From an uncultured Oscillospiraceae bacterium (GTDB taxonomy: Bacteria; Bacillota; Clostridia; Oscillospirales; Oscillospiraceae), in assembly GCA_910578505.1 (NCBI GenBank), contig CAJTPV010000022.1:1-53078 (forward strand): a stretch of 53,078 nucleotides of DNA, written 5' to 3'. The notes beneath the pieces were generated by a model. That model saw only the letters and a program-made list of their open reading frames with translations. It did no database searches and was not told where the DNA came from. The position numbers were made by a program, and so were the translations under genes. This document shows positions 1 to 7,926 of this stretch, piece by piece. Position 1 is the stretch's first letter, and every line of letters begins with the position of its first letter.

Positions 1-2
1 CC

Positions 3-569
3 GGCCCCGCCGGGGCTGCGGGCGCAGCCGGCCCCACCGGGGCCGCAGGTCCGCAGGGTGCCGCCGCAGAAGGCGAGGTTCGCAATGGCGCTGCCGGTCC
101 CACAGGAGCCAGTGGACCCACCGGGGCCACCGGCCCCAACCCCACAGCTGCCGCAGCCTTCGCCGCCAACACCCAGGGGCCTTCCATCAACGTGCCGTCC
201 TATTCCGGTGTTGCGATCCCTCTGCCGGATGCCCAGGTCATGTCCGCAGATATTACGGCCAACCCGGAAAACACCGTGTTTCAGGTGAACAAAAAAGGTG
301 CCTATTTGCTCTCTTACCGCGTAAATCTCACCCAGCCTGCGCAGGTAGGGGTCCGACTGCCGATAAACGGCATCTCGCGAACCACTTCTTCGGTTATCCC
401 CGTGGTTCCCACTGCCAGCTTTGAGAATCAGTACACGCATCTTCTGAACGCCGGCACAACGATCCAGCTCCAGATTAGTGCGGCCCCCCTCCCCGGACTC
501 TCTCCAACGGCGCAAACTGTCACCCTGGCGGGCGCTTCTCTGAGCATCATCCTGCTGGAAGAGGGTTAA
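3..569 (+). CDS. collagen-like surface protein, 5' truncated
   Basis: The reading frame is open from the window edge, so the N-terminus is missing. About the first 52 codons give Gly-X-Y triplets (GPA, GAA, GPT, GPQ), followed by a non-repetitive C-terminal domain of about 135 residues rich in beta-type sequence. This is the layout of BclA-type exosporium glycoproteins, in which the collagen stalk trimerises and a TNF-like C-terminal head faces outward. The junction residues AAFAANTQG closely match NAFAANTTGG in the next gene, so the two are probably paralogues. The next gene starts 51 bases downstream. Role on the spore surface is inferred from the family, not shown here. Confidence 0.75.
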   Translation, partial: GPAGAAGAAGPTGAAGPQGAAAEGEVRNGAAGPTGASGPTGATGPNPTAAAAFAANTQGPSINVPSYSGVAIPLPDAQVMSADITANPENTVFQVNKKGAYLLSYRVNLTQPAQVGVRLPINGISRTTSSVIPVVPTASFENQYTHLLNAGTTIQLQISAAPLPGLSPTAQTVTLAGASLSIILLEEG

Positions 570-620
570 TGAAGGGGCACATTCCTGGTGTGCACACCCA
601 CTTAGAAAGGAGATTCTTTT

Positions 621-1595
621 ATGTCTCTGCCCAGCTTTCCCAATGTTGACCCGCCCATCCAGCGGGAAGACGCAGTCAATCAGATTCTCTCCTCCATTGC
701 GATGGAGGAGTTAGGGATGAGCCATATCCTGAACGCCGAGGGCGAGAAGCTGCAATATATCCTTGGCACGCTGCCCGGCCTCAGCGGCCCTGCCGCTACC
801 GTGAAGGACGTGCTGGACGCCAATGGGAGTGTCAAGGCTCTGCTGGAGACCACCGCGCAGAACCAGCTCCTCCTGAAATCCAAGATGCAGTGCGCGCTGG
901 ATACCACCCCCGCACAGGGTCCCGCGGGCCCGACCGGCGCTGCTGGGCCCACCGGCCCTGCCGGCCCCACTGGAGCCACTGGCCCCACCGGCGCCGCTGG
1001 CGCGACCGGCGCAACCGGTGCAACCGGCGCTGCCGGTCCCACTGGCCCTGCCGGTGCAGCGGGCGCTGCCGGCCCTGCCGGACCCACCGGTCCAACGGGG
1101 CCTGCCGGAAGATATGCCCCAGGCGCAGATGGCCCCACGGGTCCTACCGGCCCCACCGGTCCCACCGGCCCCAATATCACCGCCACCAACGCCTTTGCTG
1201 CAAATACCACTGGGGGCACCATCCTCCCCAATCCATTAAGCGCCGGCCTATTAGGCATCACGGTGCCTCTGCCGGATGTTGGGCACAGGTCCACAGATAT
1301 TGGAGTCGATAAAGCCAGCAGCGAGTTTATTGTGCAGAAAGACGGATACTACCAGATTTCCTACAACCTCAATCCCTCCACAGCGGTGGCGGGCACTGCC
1401 CAGATTGTAATCAACAATGAGATCAATAGAGCCTCCATCATGACTTCGCAGTTGGCCGCAACCCACTTCTCCAGCACGATCCTGGTGCCGCTGAGCAAAG
1501 GCGACAGGGTCTCCCTGCGGGTAATCAGCGCCACGCCGGTCGTGTTGCCGGCTAAGTCTGCCGGGGCCTCCCTGTTCATCCTCCGCCTGGGCTAA
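621..1595 (+). CDS. collagen-like protein with exosporium-type N- and C-terminal domains
   Basis: This 324-residue protein starts at ATG 621 behind AAAGGAG at 606-612. Residues 1 to about 95 form a helical N-terminal domain beginning MSLPSFPNVDPP, a type often seen in Firmicute collagen-like spore proteins. Residues about 98-185 are Gly-X-Y triplets dominated by GPT, GAT, GAA and GPA, in which threonine is the usual O-glycosylation site in BclA-like stalks. The remaining about 135 residues resemble the C-terminal head of the upstream paralogue. No signal peptide or LPXTG anchor is seen, which fits assembly on a spore rather than Sec export. The phage locus carries a separate collagen-like fibre that shares only the repeat type. 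Confidence 0.8.
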   Translation: MSLPSFPNVDPPIQREDAVNQILSSIAMEELGMSHILNAEGEKLQYILGTLPGLSGPAATVKDVLDANGSVKALLETTAQNQLLLKSKMQCALDTTPAQGPAGPTGAAGPTGPAGPTGATGPTGAAGATGATGATGAAGPTGPAGAAGAAGPAGPTGPTGPAGRYAPGADGPTGPTGPTGPTGPNITATNAFAANTTGGTILPNPLSAGLLGITVPLPDVGHRSTDIGVDKASSEFIVQKDGYYQISYNLNPSTAVAGTAQIVINNEINRASIMTSQLAATHFSSTILVPLSKGDRVSLRVISATPVVLPAKSAGASLFILRLG

Positions 1596-1820
1596 GGTAT
1601 AGGCTTCAGAAAAACGAAACCTGTATGAAGCATAAAAGCGAAGCCATAAAAATATAATAGAGGATACCTGAAGAAAAAAAGAAATCGCCGGAACTTGTTG
1701 CATCGCAACAGGTTCCGGTACCAAAATGAGGCTCCTATTTCAAATTCGGACGGTAACTCCAACATTCATAGTTTCTACTTTGGATGGATCCCCGATGAAA
1801 AAATATCAAAAAATTCCTGC
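1596..1820. other. non-coding stretch after collagen genes
   Basis: No convincing gene is seen. It holds one hairpin (listed separately) and AT-rich sequence leading to a promoter. No T-run terminator for the collagen genes could be identified on the plus strand. Confidence 0.5.
1688..1718. other. 14-bp hairpin with 3-base loop
   Basis: CCGGAACTTGTTGC (1688-1701) pairs with GCAACAGGTTCCGG (1705-1718) through one G-U pair. A T-rich run follows only when read on the minus strand (A-rich 1674-1685), yet no minus-strand gene ends here. Confidence 0.55.
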
Positions 1821-1850
1821 TTGACTTTTTTGCTTGTAAAGTGCTATATT
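1821..1850 (+). promoter_or_regulatory. sigma-A-type promoter
   Basis: TTGACT (1821-1826) and TATATT (1845-1850) are separated by 18 bases. Transcription would start near 1857 and cover the small ORF at 1935. Confidence 0.6.
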
Positions 1851-1934
1851 GACGTTGCAACGAGTAGCGACACCGCATAAATCCGGTTGTTTGCTGCACG
1901 TTGTTTTTTTGTTTTTAAGAAAGAAGGGTTCTGT

Positions 1935-2078
1935 ATGAAACTCAAACGTATCTTGGGCGTTGCTCTGGCAGTTTCCGCTACCGCCGCAGCCGCGAGCGCT
2001 GATTCTTCCGGCTATACAAAACGCATAGCCTCGTTCCTTCTTCCACCAATCGCAATCGTCTCCGGAGTGATCGGATGA
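1935..2078 (+). CDS. 47-residue peptide with signal-like N-terminus
   Basis: ATG 1935 follows an AGAAGGG ribosome site and lies about 78 bases downstream of a good promoter. The product begins MKLKRILGVALAVSATAAAA, a positively charged start, hydrophobic core and small residues before ASA, which reads as a Sec signal peptide. Only about 24 residues would remain after cleavage, and they include a second hydrophobic stretch (FLLPPIAIVSGVIG). I do not recognise it. It could be a leader peptide, a small membrane peptide, or the surviving 5' end of a decayed secreted protein. A long hairpin lies 30 bases after the stop codon. Confidence 0.4.
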   Translation: MKLKRILGVALAVSATAAAASADSSGYTKRIASFLLPPIAIVSGVIG

Positions 2079-2107
2079 GATAAGAATGCGTGAAATCAGG
2101 CCTTTTG

Positions 2108-2146
2108 CCCCCCGGAAGCCGCTGAACATCAGCGGTTTCCGGGGGG
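2108..2146. other. 18-bp stem, 3-base loop hairpin
   Basis: CCCCCCGGAAGCCGCTGA (2108-2125) pairs with 2129-2146 over 18 pairs with one G-U. Neither side has a proper T-run, so it may be a processed terminator, an mRNA-stabilising structure or an attenuator for the peptide unit upstream. Confidence 0.6.
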
Positions 2147-2210
2147 TATACGCACGAACGATAAAGCCTGCGGCCATACCGCAAAATTTGCCGCCTGCGG
2201 AACAGGACGG

Positions 2211-2239
2211 TTGCAAGCAATCAAAAAATGTGGTATCCT
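2211..2239 (+). promoter_or_regulatory. promoter for ktrB
   Basis: TTGCAA (2211-2216), 17-base spacer, TATCCT (2234-2239), with a TGG extension before the -10 element. It lies 36 bases before the chosen ktrB start. Confidence 0.5.
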
Positions 2240-2275
2240 GTCTATATTGATTGAATGCGTAAGGCGGGATTGCTT

Positions 2276-3622
2276 ATGAACCGGCAGAGAAAAGCCAAGA
2301 TGTCCAGTGTGCAGGTCATCGCGCTGGGCTTTTTCATCATGATATTGACCGGCACCGCGCTGCTGATGCTGCCCGTCTCCAGCCGGGGACCCGGCGGCGC
2401 GTCCTTCGGCGACGCCCTCTTTACCGCTACCTCCGCCTCCTGCGTGACGGGCCTGGTGATGCGGGACACGGGCACCTACTGGACCACCTTCGGCCAGCTG
2501 GTCATTATCACCCTCATCCAAATCGGCGGCCTGGGCTTTATGACCATCGCCACCCTCTTCTCCCTGCTGCTGCGCCGGCGGCTGGGCCTGCGGGAGCGGG
2601 AGGTGGTGGTGGACAGCGTCAGCTACCACCAGCTGGGCGGCATCGTGCCCTTTATCCGCTTCATCCTCCTGGGCACGCTGCTGGTGGAGGGCGCCGGCGC
2701 GGCGCTGCTGTCCATCCGCTTCGCGGGGCAGTACGGCCTGGGCCGGGGCGTCTATTACGGGATCTGGCACAGCGTTTCCGCCTTCTGCAACGCGGGTTTT
2801 GACCTGATGGGCGCTCACTTCGGCCAGTTCTCCTCCTTCAGCGGCTATGTGGACGACCCCCTGGTAATCCTCACCCTGTGCGCCCTTATCCTGGTGGGCG
2901 GGTCGGGGTTCCTGGTCTGGGGCGACCTGGTCCGGAATAAGCTGCGCTGGCGGCGCTACCGGCTCCAGACAAAGGTCGTGCTGGTGATGAACCTGCTGCT
3001 GGTTGTTGGCGGCGGCGCGCTGTTCTTCCTCTTTGAGCGGGACAATCTGGGGGCCGGCCGGCCCCTGCGGGAGCAGGTCCTGGGGGCCCTCTTCGACGCG
3101 GTGACGCCCCGCACGGCGGGCTTCAACTCCACAGACACCGCCGCCCTCAGCCCCGGCAGCCTGCTCTTCACCATCATGCTGATGTTCGTCGGCGGCAACC
3201 CCGGCTCCACCGCCGGCGGCATCAAGACCACCACCATCTTCGTCATATTGCTGCACACCTTCTCCGGCGTGCGCCGCCAGCAGAGCGCCAACGCCTTTGG
3301 CCGCAGCATCGGCGACAGCGCCCTGAAGCGGGCCACGGCGGTGCTCTTTACCAACCTGCTGCTGGCCCTGGCAGGGGCCCTGGTCATCTGCATGGTCCAG
3401 ACGCTGCCCTTGCAGGATGTGCTCTTTGAGACCTTCTCCGCCATCGGCACGGCGGGCATGACCACCGGCATCACCCGCTCCCTTGCGCCGGTGAGCCGGG
3501 CGGTGATCATCTTCCTGATGTACTGCGGCCGCGTGGGGAGCATCTCCTTTGCCGCGGCGCTGCTGGAGAAAAAGGCCCTGCCGCCGGTGACACTGCCGCC
3601 GGAGGAGATCACCATCGGATAA
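2276..3622 (+). CDS. ktrB: Trk/Ktr-type potassium uptake channel subunit
   Basis: A 448-residue polytopic membrane protein of the TrkH/KtrB family, the ion-conducting subunit of a K+ (or Na+/K+) uptake system. Four pore-loop filter motifs can be read in order: SCVTGL, SAFCNAGF, TPRTAGFNS and FSAIGTAGMTTG, each with the conserved glycine. I chose ATG 2276 rather than the in-frame ATG 2255 because AAGGCGGG lies 7 bases ahead of 2276. The short N-terminus fits KtrB better than proteobacterial TrkH. The regulatory subunit gene follows after 32 bases, so the pair should be co-transcribed. Confidence 0.92.
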   Translation: MNRQRKAKMSSVQVIALGFFIMILTGTALLMLPVSSRGPGGASFGDALFTATSASCVTGLVMRDTGTYWTTFGQLVIITLIQIGGLGFMTIATLFSLLLRRRLGLREREVVVDSVSYHQLGGIVPFIRFILLGTLLVEGAGAALLSIRFAGQYGLGRGVYYGIWHSVSAFCNAGFDLMGAHFGQFSSFSGYVDDPLVILTLCALILVGGSGFLVWGDLVRNKLRWRRYRLQTKVVLVMNLLLVVGGGALFFLFERDNLGAGRPLREQVLGALFDAVTPRTAGFNSTDTAALSPGSLLFTIMLMFVGGNPGSTAGGIKTTTIFVILLHTFSGVRRQQSANAFGRSIGDSALKRATAVLFTNLLLALAGALVICMVQTLPLQDVLFETFSAIGTAGMTTGITRSLAPVSRAVIIFLMYCGRVGSISFAAALLEKKALPPVTLPPEEITIG

Positions 3623-3654
3623 TGCGGAACGTACGCTTTTTTTAGGAGGTAACC

Positions 3655-4299
3655 ATGAAAACGTTTCTGATCATCGGTATGGGTTCCTTTGGCCACCACC
3701 TCTGCCGCGCTCTGGCGGAGCAGAAGTGCGAGGTCATGATTGTGGACCGGGTGAGCGAGCATCTGGAGGACATGCTGCCCTATGTGGCCAGCGCACGGGT
3801 GGGGGACTGCACCAATCCGGATGTACTGCGCTCATTCAGCGTGGAGAGCTTTGACGCCTGCTTCGTGTGCCTGGGGGAGGATGTGCTGGGCAGCCTGCAG
3901 GTCACCAGCCTGCTGAAGGAGCTGGGGGCCAAAAAGGTGTTCAGCAAGGCGGAGGACGACATCCAGGCCAAGTTCCTGCTGCGCAACGGCGCGGACGAGA
4001 TCATCTATCCGGAGCTGGAGGTGGCCACCAGCATCGCGGTCAGCGAGAGCTCGGACAGTATTTTCGACTGCATCCGCCTGACGGCGGAATATTCCATCTA
4101 TGAGCTGGAGCCCATGCAGCGGTGGCTGGGCCAGAGCCTGAAGGACCTGAACTTCCGGGTGAAATACCATTTGACGGTGATCGCGGCCATTCGGGACGGG
4201 GTCATCCGGCCCAACCTGAGCCCGGATTACAAGTTCTGCCAGGAGGACCACCTGCTGGTGCTGGGCCGCAGCGAGGACATCCGGAAGGTCATCCGGTAG
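3655..4299 (+). CDS. ktrA: KtrA/TrkA-type RCK regulatory subunit
   Basis: A 214-residue soluble protein with one RCK_N domain (residues about 1-135) and one RCK_C domain (about 140-214). The Rossmann loop GMGSFGHHLCRAL near the N-terminus and the acidic end of beta-2 (IVDRV) mark NAD(H)/ATP binding. The family forms a cytoplasmic ring that gates the KtrB channel in response to nucleotide. The ribosome site AGGAGGT at 3644-3650 is close to ideal. The single-RCK length matches KtrA rather than the double-length TrkA of proteobacteria. Confidence 0.92.
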   Translation: MKTFLIIGMGSFGHHLCRALAEQKCEVMIVDRVSEHLEDMLPYVASARVGDCTNPDVLRSFSVESFDACFVCLGEDVLGSLQVTSLLKELGAKKVFSKAEDDIQAKFLLRNGADEIIYPELEVATSIAVSESSDSIFDCIRLTAEYSIYELEPMQRWLGQSLKDLNFRVKYHLTVIAAIRDGVIRPNLSPDYKFCQEDHLLVLGRSEDIRKVIR

Positions 4300-4315
4300 G
4301 GGGAAAGGAGTACCA

Positions 4316-4951
4316 ATGGCGGAAAGAGAAGAAGTGCGGCGGGGAATGCGCCTGCGGACAAAGGTGCTGCTGGTCCTTCTGGCGGCGGCGCTGGCAGCCG
4401 GGGGGATGTTCGGCGCGTTCCTGTACGGGGCGAAACGGGCCGGACAGCAGGCAGAGCCGGTGGTGACGGCTGACCTGCTGGGCCAGCAGCTGCGCACGGC
4501 CCAGGAGCTGGTGTCGGTGTCGTACTATTACACCAATATGGCCCGGTATGAAAACCAGCTGGATTTTTACGGCTGGAAGGTGCCGTTTACGACCAAGACC
4601 TTTATTGTCTCCTATGACGGCATCATCAAGGCCGGTGTGGATTTGAGCAAGGCGGCGGTGGAGGTGGACGAGGCCGGGAGGCGCATCACCGTGACCCTGC
4701 CGGACAGCCGGATCCTCTCCCACGAGATCCCTGAGGACAGCATAGAGGTCTTCGACGAGAGCGACAATGTGTTCAACCGCATCAGCATTACCGACTACAC
4801 CTCCTTTACCGGCGATCAGAAGAAGATCGTCGAGCAGCGGGCCGCGGACAACGGCTTGCTGACCGGGGCGGATGAAAAGGCCGCGGAGGCGGTGGACGCG
4901 CTGCTGCGGCATATGCCGGGGGTGGAGGACTATACGCTGGAGGTCGGATAG
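4316..4951 (+). CDS. DUF4230-like membrane-anchored protein
   Basis: A 211-residue protein with one N-terminal transmembrane helix (about residues 13-36, LLVLLAAALAAGGMFGAFLY) after a basic cytoplasmic tail, then an extracytoplasmic domain. The pattern of the domain, with VSVSYYYTNMARYENQ and a late DYTLEVG strand, matches DUF4230 as I know the family. No catalytic residues are assigned to it. It starts 16 bases after ktrA behind AAAGGAG, so it is probably in the ktr operon, and a terminator follows. Any link to potassium uptake is by position only. Confidence 0.7.
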   Translation: MAEREEVRRGMRLRTKVLLVLLAAALAAGGMFGAFLYGAKRAGQQAEPVVTADLLGQQLRTAQELVSVSYYYTNMARYENQLDFYGWKVPFTTKTFIVSYDGIIKAGVDLSKAAVEVDEAGRRITVTLPDSRILSHEIPEDSIEVFDESDNVFNRISITDYTSFTGDQKKIVEQRAADNGLLTGADEKAAEAVDALLRHMPGVEDYTLEVG

Positions 4952-4977
4952 CCCTCTCCGCGTTTTTGACCAGCGGA

Positions 4978-5013
4978 CAGGCGGCCCTTTTCCGGGACCG
5001 CCTGTGTGTTTTT
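4978..5013 (+). terminator. Rho-independent terminator of ktr operon
   Basis: CAGGCGG...CCGCCTG stem (4978-5004, one bulge) with a T-run at 5009-5013, 27 bases after the DUF4230-like gene. Confidence 0.7.
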
Positions 5014-5069
5014 CAGCGCCGCGCCATCCCTGAGAAAGAAATTTATGGGTGGCATTTTTGCCGCCGGCA

Positions 5070-5078
5070 TGGTATACT
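5070..5078 (+). promoter_or_regulatory. extended -10 promoter
   Basis: TGGTATACT is an extended -10 element with no good -35 box. It lies 33 bases before ATG 5111 and downstream of the alternative upstream start at 5006, which argues against that longer start. Confidence 0.45.
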
Positions 5079-5110
5079 ACTATCAATTCATTTCATCGGA
5101 GAGGTTCTGC

Positions 5111-6160
5111 ATGGCGGATTTTTACAAAAAGAAACCCTTTGGCCCCTATACATCCTTCGTATATCTGCTGCTGGTCATCGCGGCCCTGGAATTTATCGGG
5201 CTGGCCGGGGTCCTCGCCTCCGACAGCCAGGCCAGAGAGCCGGCCCGGACCGAGCCGGTGCAGGAACCCCTGGCCAGCAGCGAGGAGGCTATGCCGGAGT
5301 GGCTGGAGCCGGCGGAGAAGGCGGCCGAGGAGAAACAGAAGCCGGAGGGGGAGCTGACCGGACCGGAAATTTTGGCACGGGAACAAGTCATCACCCACGG
5401 CCTGGGGGCGGTGGGCCAGCGGACGGTGCTCAACTGCCTGGAGGGCTTCCAGGCCATGTATGAACAGGGCGTGCGGGTCTTTGAGGCGGACCTGCGATTG
5501 ACCAGCGACCAGCAGGTGGTGCTGCGCCACGACTGGCGGAAGGGCTGGCAGCGGGGCATCCGGGAGACCAGCATCCCCACGCTGGAGGAATTCCTACAGG
5601 CGCCCATCCTGGGCAAATATACCCCCCTCTCCTTCAAAGACCTGCTGCTGCTGATGGAGGAATACCCCGACGTCTGCATTGTCACCGACTCCAAGTTTAT
5701 GGAGGCAGAATTCGTCCGGCTGCAGTTCGACGCGATGGCGGCGGACGCGGCGGAGCTGGGGCTGAGCTACCTGCTGGACCGCTTTGTGGTGCAGATCTAC
5801 AGCCCCCTGATGTTCCAGGTGGCGGACAGCGTCCACCACTTTGCGGGCTATATCTACACCCTGTACCTGGAGGGCTTTGACGGCACCGAGGACACCTTCC
5901 GGCGGAAGGCGGCGTTCTGCGCGGAAAACGGCATCCTGGGCATCACCATAGACCAGGCGCTGTGGAACAGCGTCTATGGGGACATCGCGGCGGAATACGG
6001 TCTGACGGTGTACACCCATACGGTCAACGAGCTGGAGCGGGCCAGGCAGCTGCTGGAGGACGGCGTCAGCGGCGTTTATACGGACAGGCTGACCCCCGGA
6101 GACTTCGAAACACCGGCGGCGGAAAACGCCGGAAACGATACGGAAAAAGGAGACGCATAA
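5111..6160 (+). CDS. membrane-anchored GDPD-family phosphodiesterase
   Basis: A 349-residue protein with one transmembrane segment at about residues 15-36, a Pro/Glu-rich linker (about 40-85), and a glycerophosphodiester phosphodiesterase TIM-barrel domain from about residue 90. The catalytic-type residues H96, E125, D127 and H140-D141 are present (VFEADLRL, LRHDW). The usual HRG...PENT signature is changed: HRG reads HGL and PENT is absent, so the arginine that contacts phosphate is missing from its normal place. Substrate may therefore differ from glycerophosphodiesters. ATG 5111 has GGAGAGG 6 bases ahead. The Nudix gene follows after 2 bases. Confidence 0.8.
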   Translation: MADFYKKKPFGPYTSFVYLLLVIAALEFIGLAGVLASDSQAREPARTEPVQEPLASSEEAMPEWLEPAEKAAEEKQKPEGELTGPEILAREQVITHGLGAVGQRTVLNCLEGFQAMYEQGVRVFEADLRLTSDQQVVLRHDWRKGWQRGIRETSIPTLEEFLQAPILGKYTPLSFKDLLLLMEEYPDVCIVTDSKFMEAEFVRLQFDAMAADAAELGLSYLLDRFVVQIYSPLMFQVADSVHHFAGYIYTLYLEGFDGTEDTFRRKAAFCAENGILGITIDQALWNSVYGDIAAEYGLTVYTHTVNELERARQLLEDGVSGVYTDRLTPGDFETPAAENAGNDTEKGDA

Positions 6161-6162
6161 CC

Positions 6163-6699
6163 ATGGACCTGACAGAAAAGACTTTATCCAGTGAGAAAAT
6201 TTTTGACGGGAAGATCCTGCATATCCGGCGGGATACGGCCCTGCTGCCCAACGGGCAGGAGGCCGTCCGGGAGGTGGTGGACCATCCGGGCGGGGTGTGC
6301 GTGGTGGCCCTGGACGATGAAAACCGGGTGCTGCTGGTGCGCCAGTTCCGGTACCCCTATATGCAGCTGCTGCGGGAGATTCCCGCCGGAAAGCTGGAGT
6401 ACGGCGAGGACCCCAGGGAGGCCGCCATCCGGGAGCTGCGGGAGGAGACCGGCGCCACGGCGGGGAAATTCCAGTCCCTGGGCGAGCTGTACCCGTCGCC
6501 GGGATACTGCGGGGAGATTATCCGCATGTATCTGGCCCGTGAGCTGCATTTCGGTGAGACGGATCTGGACGAGGACGAGTTTCTGACCCTGGAGCGGGTG
6601 CCCTTTGACCAGCTGGTGCAGGAGGTCATGGACGGCAGCATCAAGGACGCCAAGACCATGGCGGCGGTACTGAAAACGAAAGTATTGCTGAATCTGTAG
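6163..6699 (+). CDS. Nudix hydrolase, ADP-ribose pyrophosphatase type
   Basis: A 178-residue protein with the full Nudix box: GKLEYGEDPREAAIRELREE plus TGA, containing the REUXEEXG metal-binding glutamates. The preceding VRQFRYP and LLREIPAG segments are typical of the ADP-ribose pyrophosphatase (NudF/YqkG) branch, which splits ADP-ribose to AMP and ribose 5-phosphate in the cytoplasm. It starts at ATG 6163 behind AAAGGAG and follows the GDPD-like gene directly, so the two are co-transcribed. Confidence 0.88.
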   Translation: MDLTEKTLSSEKIFDGKILHIRRDTALLPNGQEAVREVVDHPGGVCVVALDDENRVLLVRQFRYPYMQLLREIPAGKLEYGEDPREAAIRELREETGATAGKFQSLGELYPSPGYCGEIIRMYLARELHFGETDLDEDEFLTLERVPFDQLVQEVMDGSIKDAKTMAAVLKTKVLLNL

Positions 6700-6774
6700 T
6701 CCTGCCGGGTCCTGCCAGACGGGCAATGCGCCGCCTGCGGCGGCGGGGAAAGTGGATCTGCGGAGGTGGGCCAG

Positions 6775-7173
6775 ATGCTGAACATATGGATAGACTTGCC
6801 GCTGCTGCTTCTGTTTCTTGGCATAATTTTCTATCTTGCGCACAGCCAGGGCGCTTTCGTATCCAAGTGCATCTCCGCCCTTGTATTTGTGATGATCCCC
6901 GGAAACGGCCGGGATCAGGCCAGGGTGGCCTCCTGCACCGGCTGGGTCCGCTATCCGGGGAGATTTCGGGAGAGCCGGGTCTACCACTTTTGCCTGGTCG
7001 CCCAGCTGACGGAGGGGGATATGGAGGTGTTTTTGTTGGACGCAAAAAAGCAGCCTCTGCTGCGGCTGAACCGGTGGCACCCCAGGGAGAGCGTGGCGCT
7101 GGACGCGGGGAGCCGGTATTATCTGCGCTGGGAATTCAACTGCGCCACCGGACAGTGCGAGCTGTACTGGTGA
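6775..7173 (+). CDS. small membrane protein upstream of walR
   Basis: A 132-residue protein with a hydrophobic segment at about residues 5-25 (LPLLLLFLGIIFYLA) and a second weaker one at about 32-44, then a soluble domain. I do not recognise the family. ATG 6775 is preferred over GTG 6766 because GGAGG lies 8 bases before the ATG. It ends 30 bases before walR and may be the first gene of the wal-like operon. It contains four cysteines (C33, C54, C72 and two near the end close to CATGQC), possibly paired if extracytoplasmic. Confidence 0.6.
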   Translation: MLNIWIDLPLLLLFLGIIFYLAHSQGAFVSKCISALVFVMIPGNGRDQARVASCTGWVRYPGRFRESRVYHFCLVAQLTEGDMEVFLLDAKKQPLLRLNRWHPRESVALDAGSRYYLRWEFNCATGQCELYW

Positions 7174-7203
7174 GCGGCGGGCCTGAAGATGGAGGTAATG
7201 GGA

Positions 7204-7899
7204 ATGGACGAGAAAAAGACGGTGTTGATCGTTGAGGACGAGAAGAGCATTGTGGATATCCTCCAGTACAATTTGAAGAAGGAGTACAACATCCTGACGG
7301 CCAACGACGGCGAGGCCGGGCTGGATATGGCGCTGAAGGAAAACCCGGACATCCTCCTGCTGGACCTGATGCTGCCGAAGCTGGACGGCTTCGAGGTGTG
7401 CAGGATTTTGCGGGAGAAGGGGAACAAAGCGCCGGTCATTATCCTCACGGCCCGAGAGGGTGAGGACGACAAGGTCAAGGGCCTGGAGCTGGGCGCGGAC
7501 GACTACATCACCAAGCCCTTCTCCATTCGGGAGGTGATGGCCCGCGTCAAGGCCAACATCCGGCGCACGGCCATGGAGCAGGGCGCGGGGGACGTGCTGA
7601 CGGCGGCGGGGGGCCTGCGCATCCATCTGGACAGCTACCAGGTGTTCAAGCACGACAAGCCCCTTGAGCTGACCCAGCGGGAATATGATCTGCTGGCCTT
7701 CCTGGCCGGCCACCCCGGAAAGGTGTATTCCAGAGGCGACCTGATGGAGCAGGTGTGGAACTACGGCTATGTGGGGGAGGACGTGCGGACGGTGGACGTG
7801 ACGGTCCGCCGCCTGCGGGAGAAGATCGAGGACGACCCCGCCAATCCGGAGCTGATTTTGACCCGGCGGGGCGTGGGGTACTATTTCGCGGGGCAGTAG
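7204..7899 (+). CDS. walR: WalR/PhoB-type response regulator
   Basis: A 231-residue OmpR-family regulator. The receiver domain (1-120) has the acid pocket E11-D12, phosphoacceptor D54 in LLLDLMLPKLDG and K in ITKPFS. The C-terminal winged helix (about 130-231) includes the DVTVRRLREKIE recognition helix and the RGVGYYF wing. ATG 7204 is preferred to 7189 or 7198 because GGAGG lies 8 bases ahead. Its identity as WalR, the cell-wall homeostasis regulator, rests mostly on the following WalK, YycH-like, YycI-like and HtrA genes; PhoP or PhoB is otherwise possible. Confidence 0.85.
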   Translation: MDEKKTVLIVEDEKSIVDILQYNLKKEYNILTANDGEAGLDMALKENPDILLLDLMLPKLDGFEVCRILREKGNKAPVIILTAREGEDDKVKGLELGADDYITKPFSIREVMARVKANIRRTAMEQGAGDVLTAAGGLRIHLDSYQVFKHDKPLELTQREYDLLAFLAGHPGKVYSRGDLMEQVWNYGYVGEDVRTVDVTVRRLREKIEDDPANPELILTRRGVGYYFAGQ

Positions 7900-7926
7900 C
7901 CCCGCCAAGCGGAGGGGGAGAGCGCC

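Noticed and set aside
900..1190. Short repeated DNA units resembling an array
   Set aside because: They are collagen triplet codons with no spacer-repeat order, so not CRISPR.
5006..5110. Longer N-terminus for the GDPD-family protein
   Set aside because: It overlaps the upstream terminator and the promoter -10 box; ATG 5111 has a good ribosome site.
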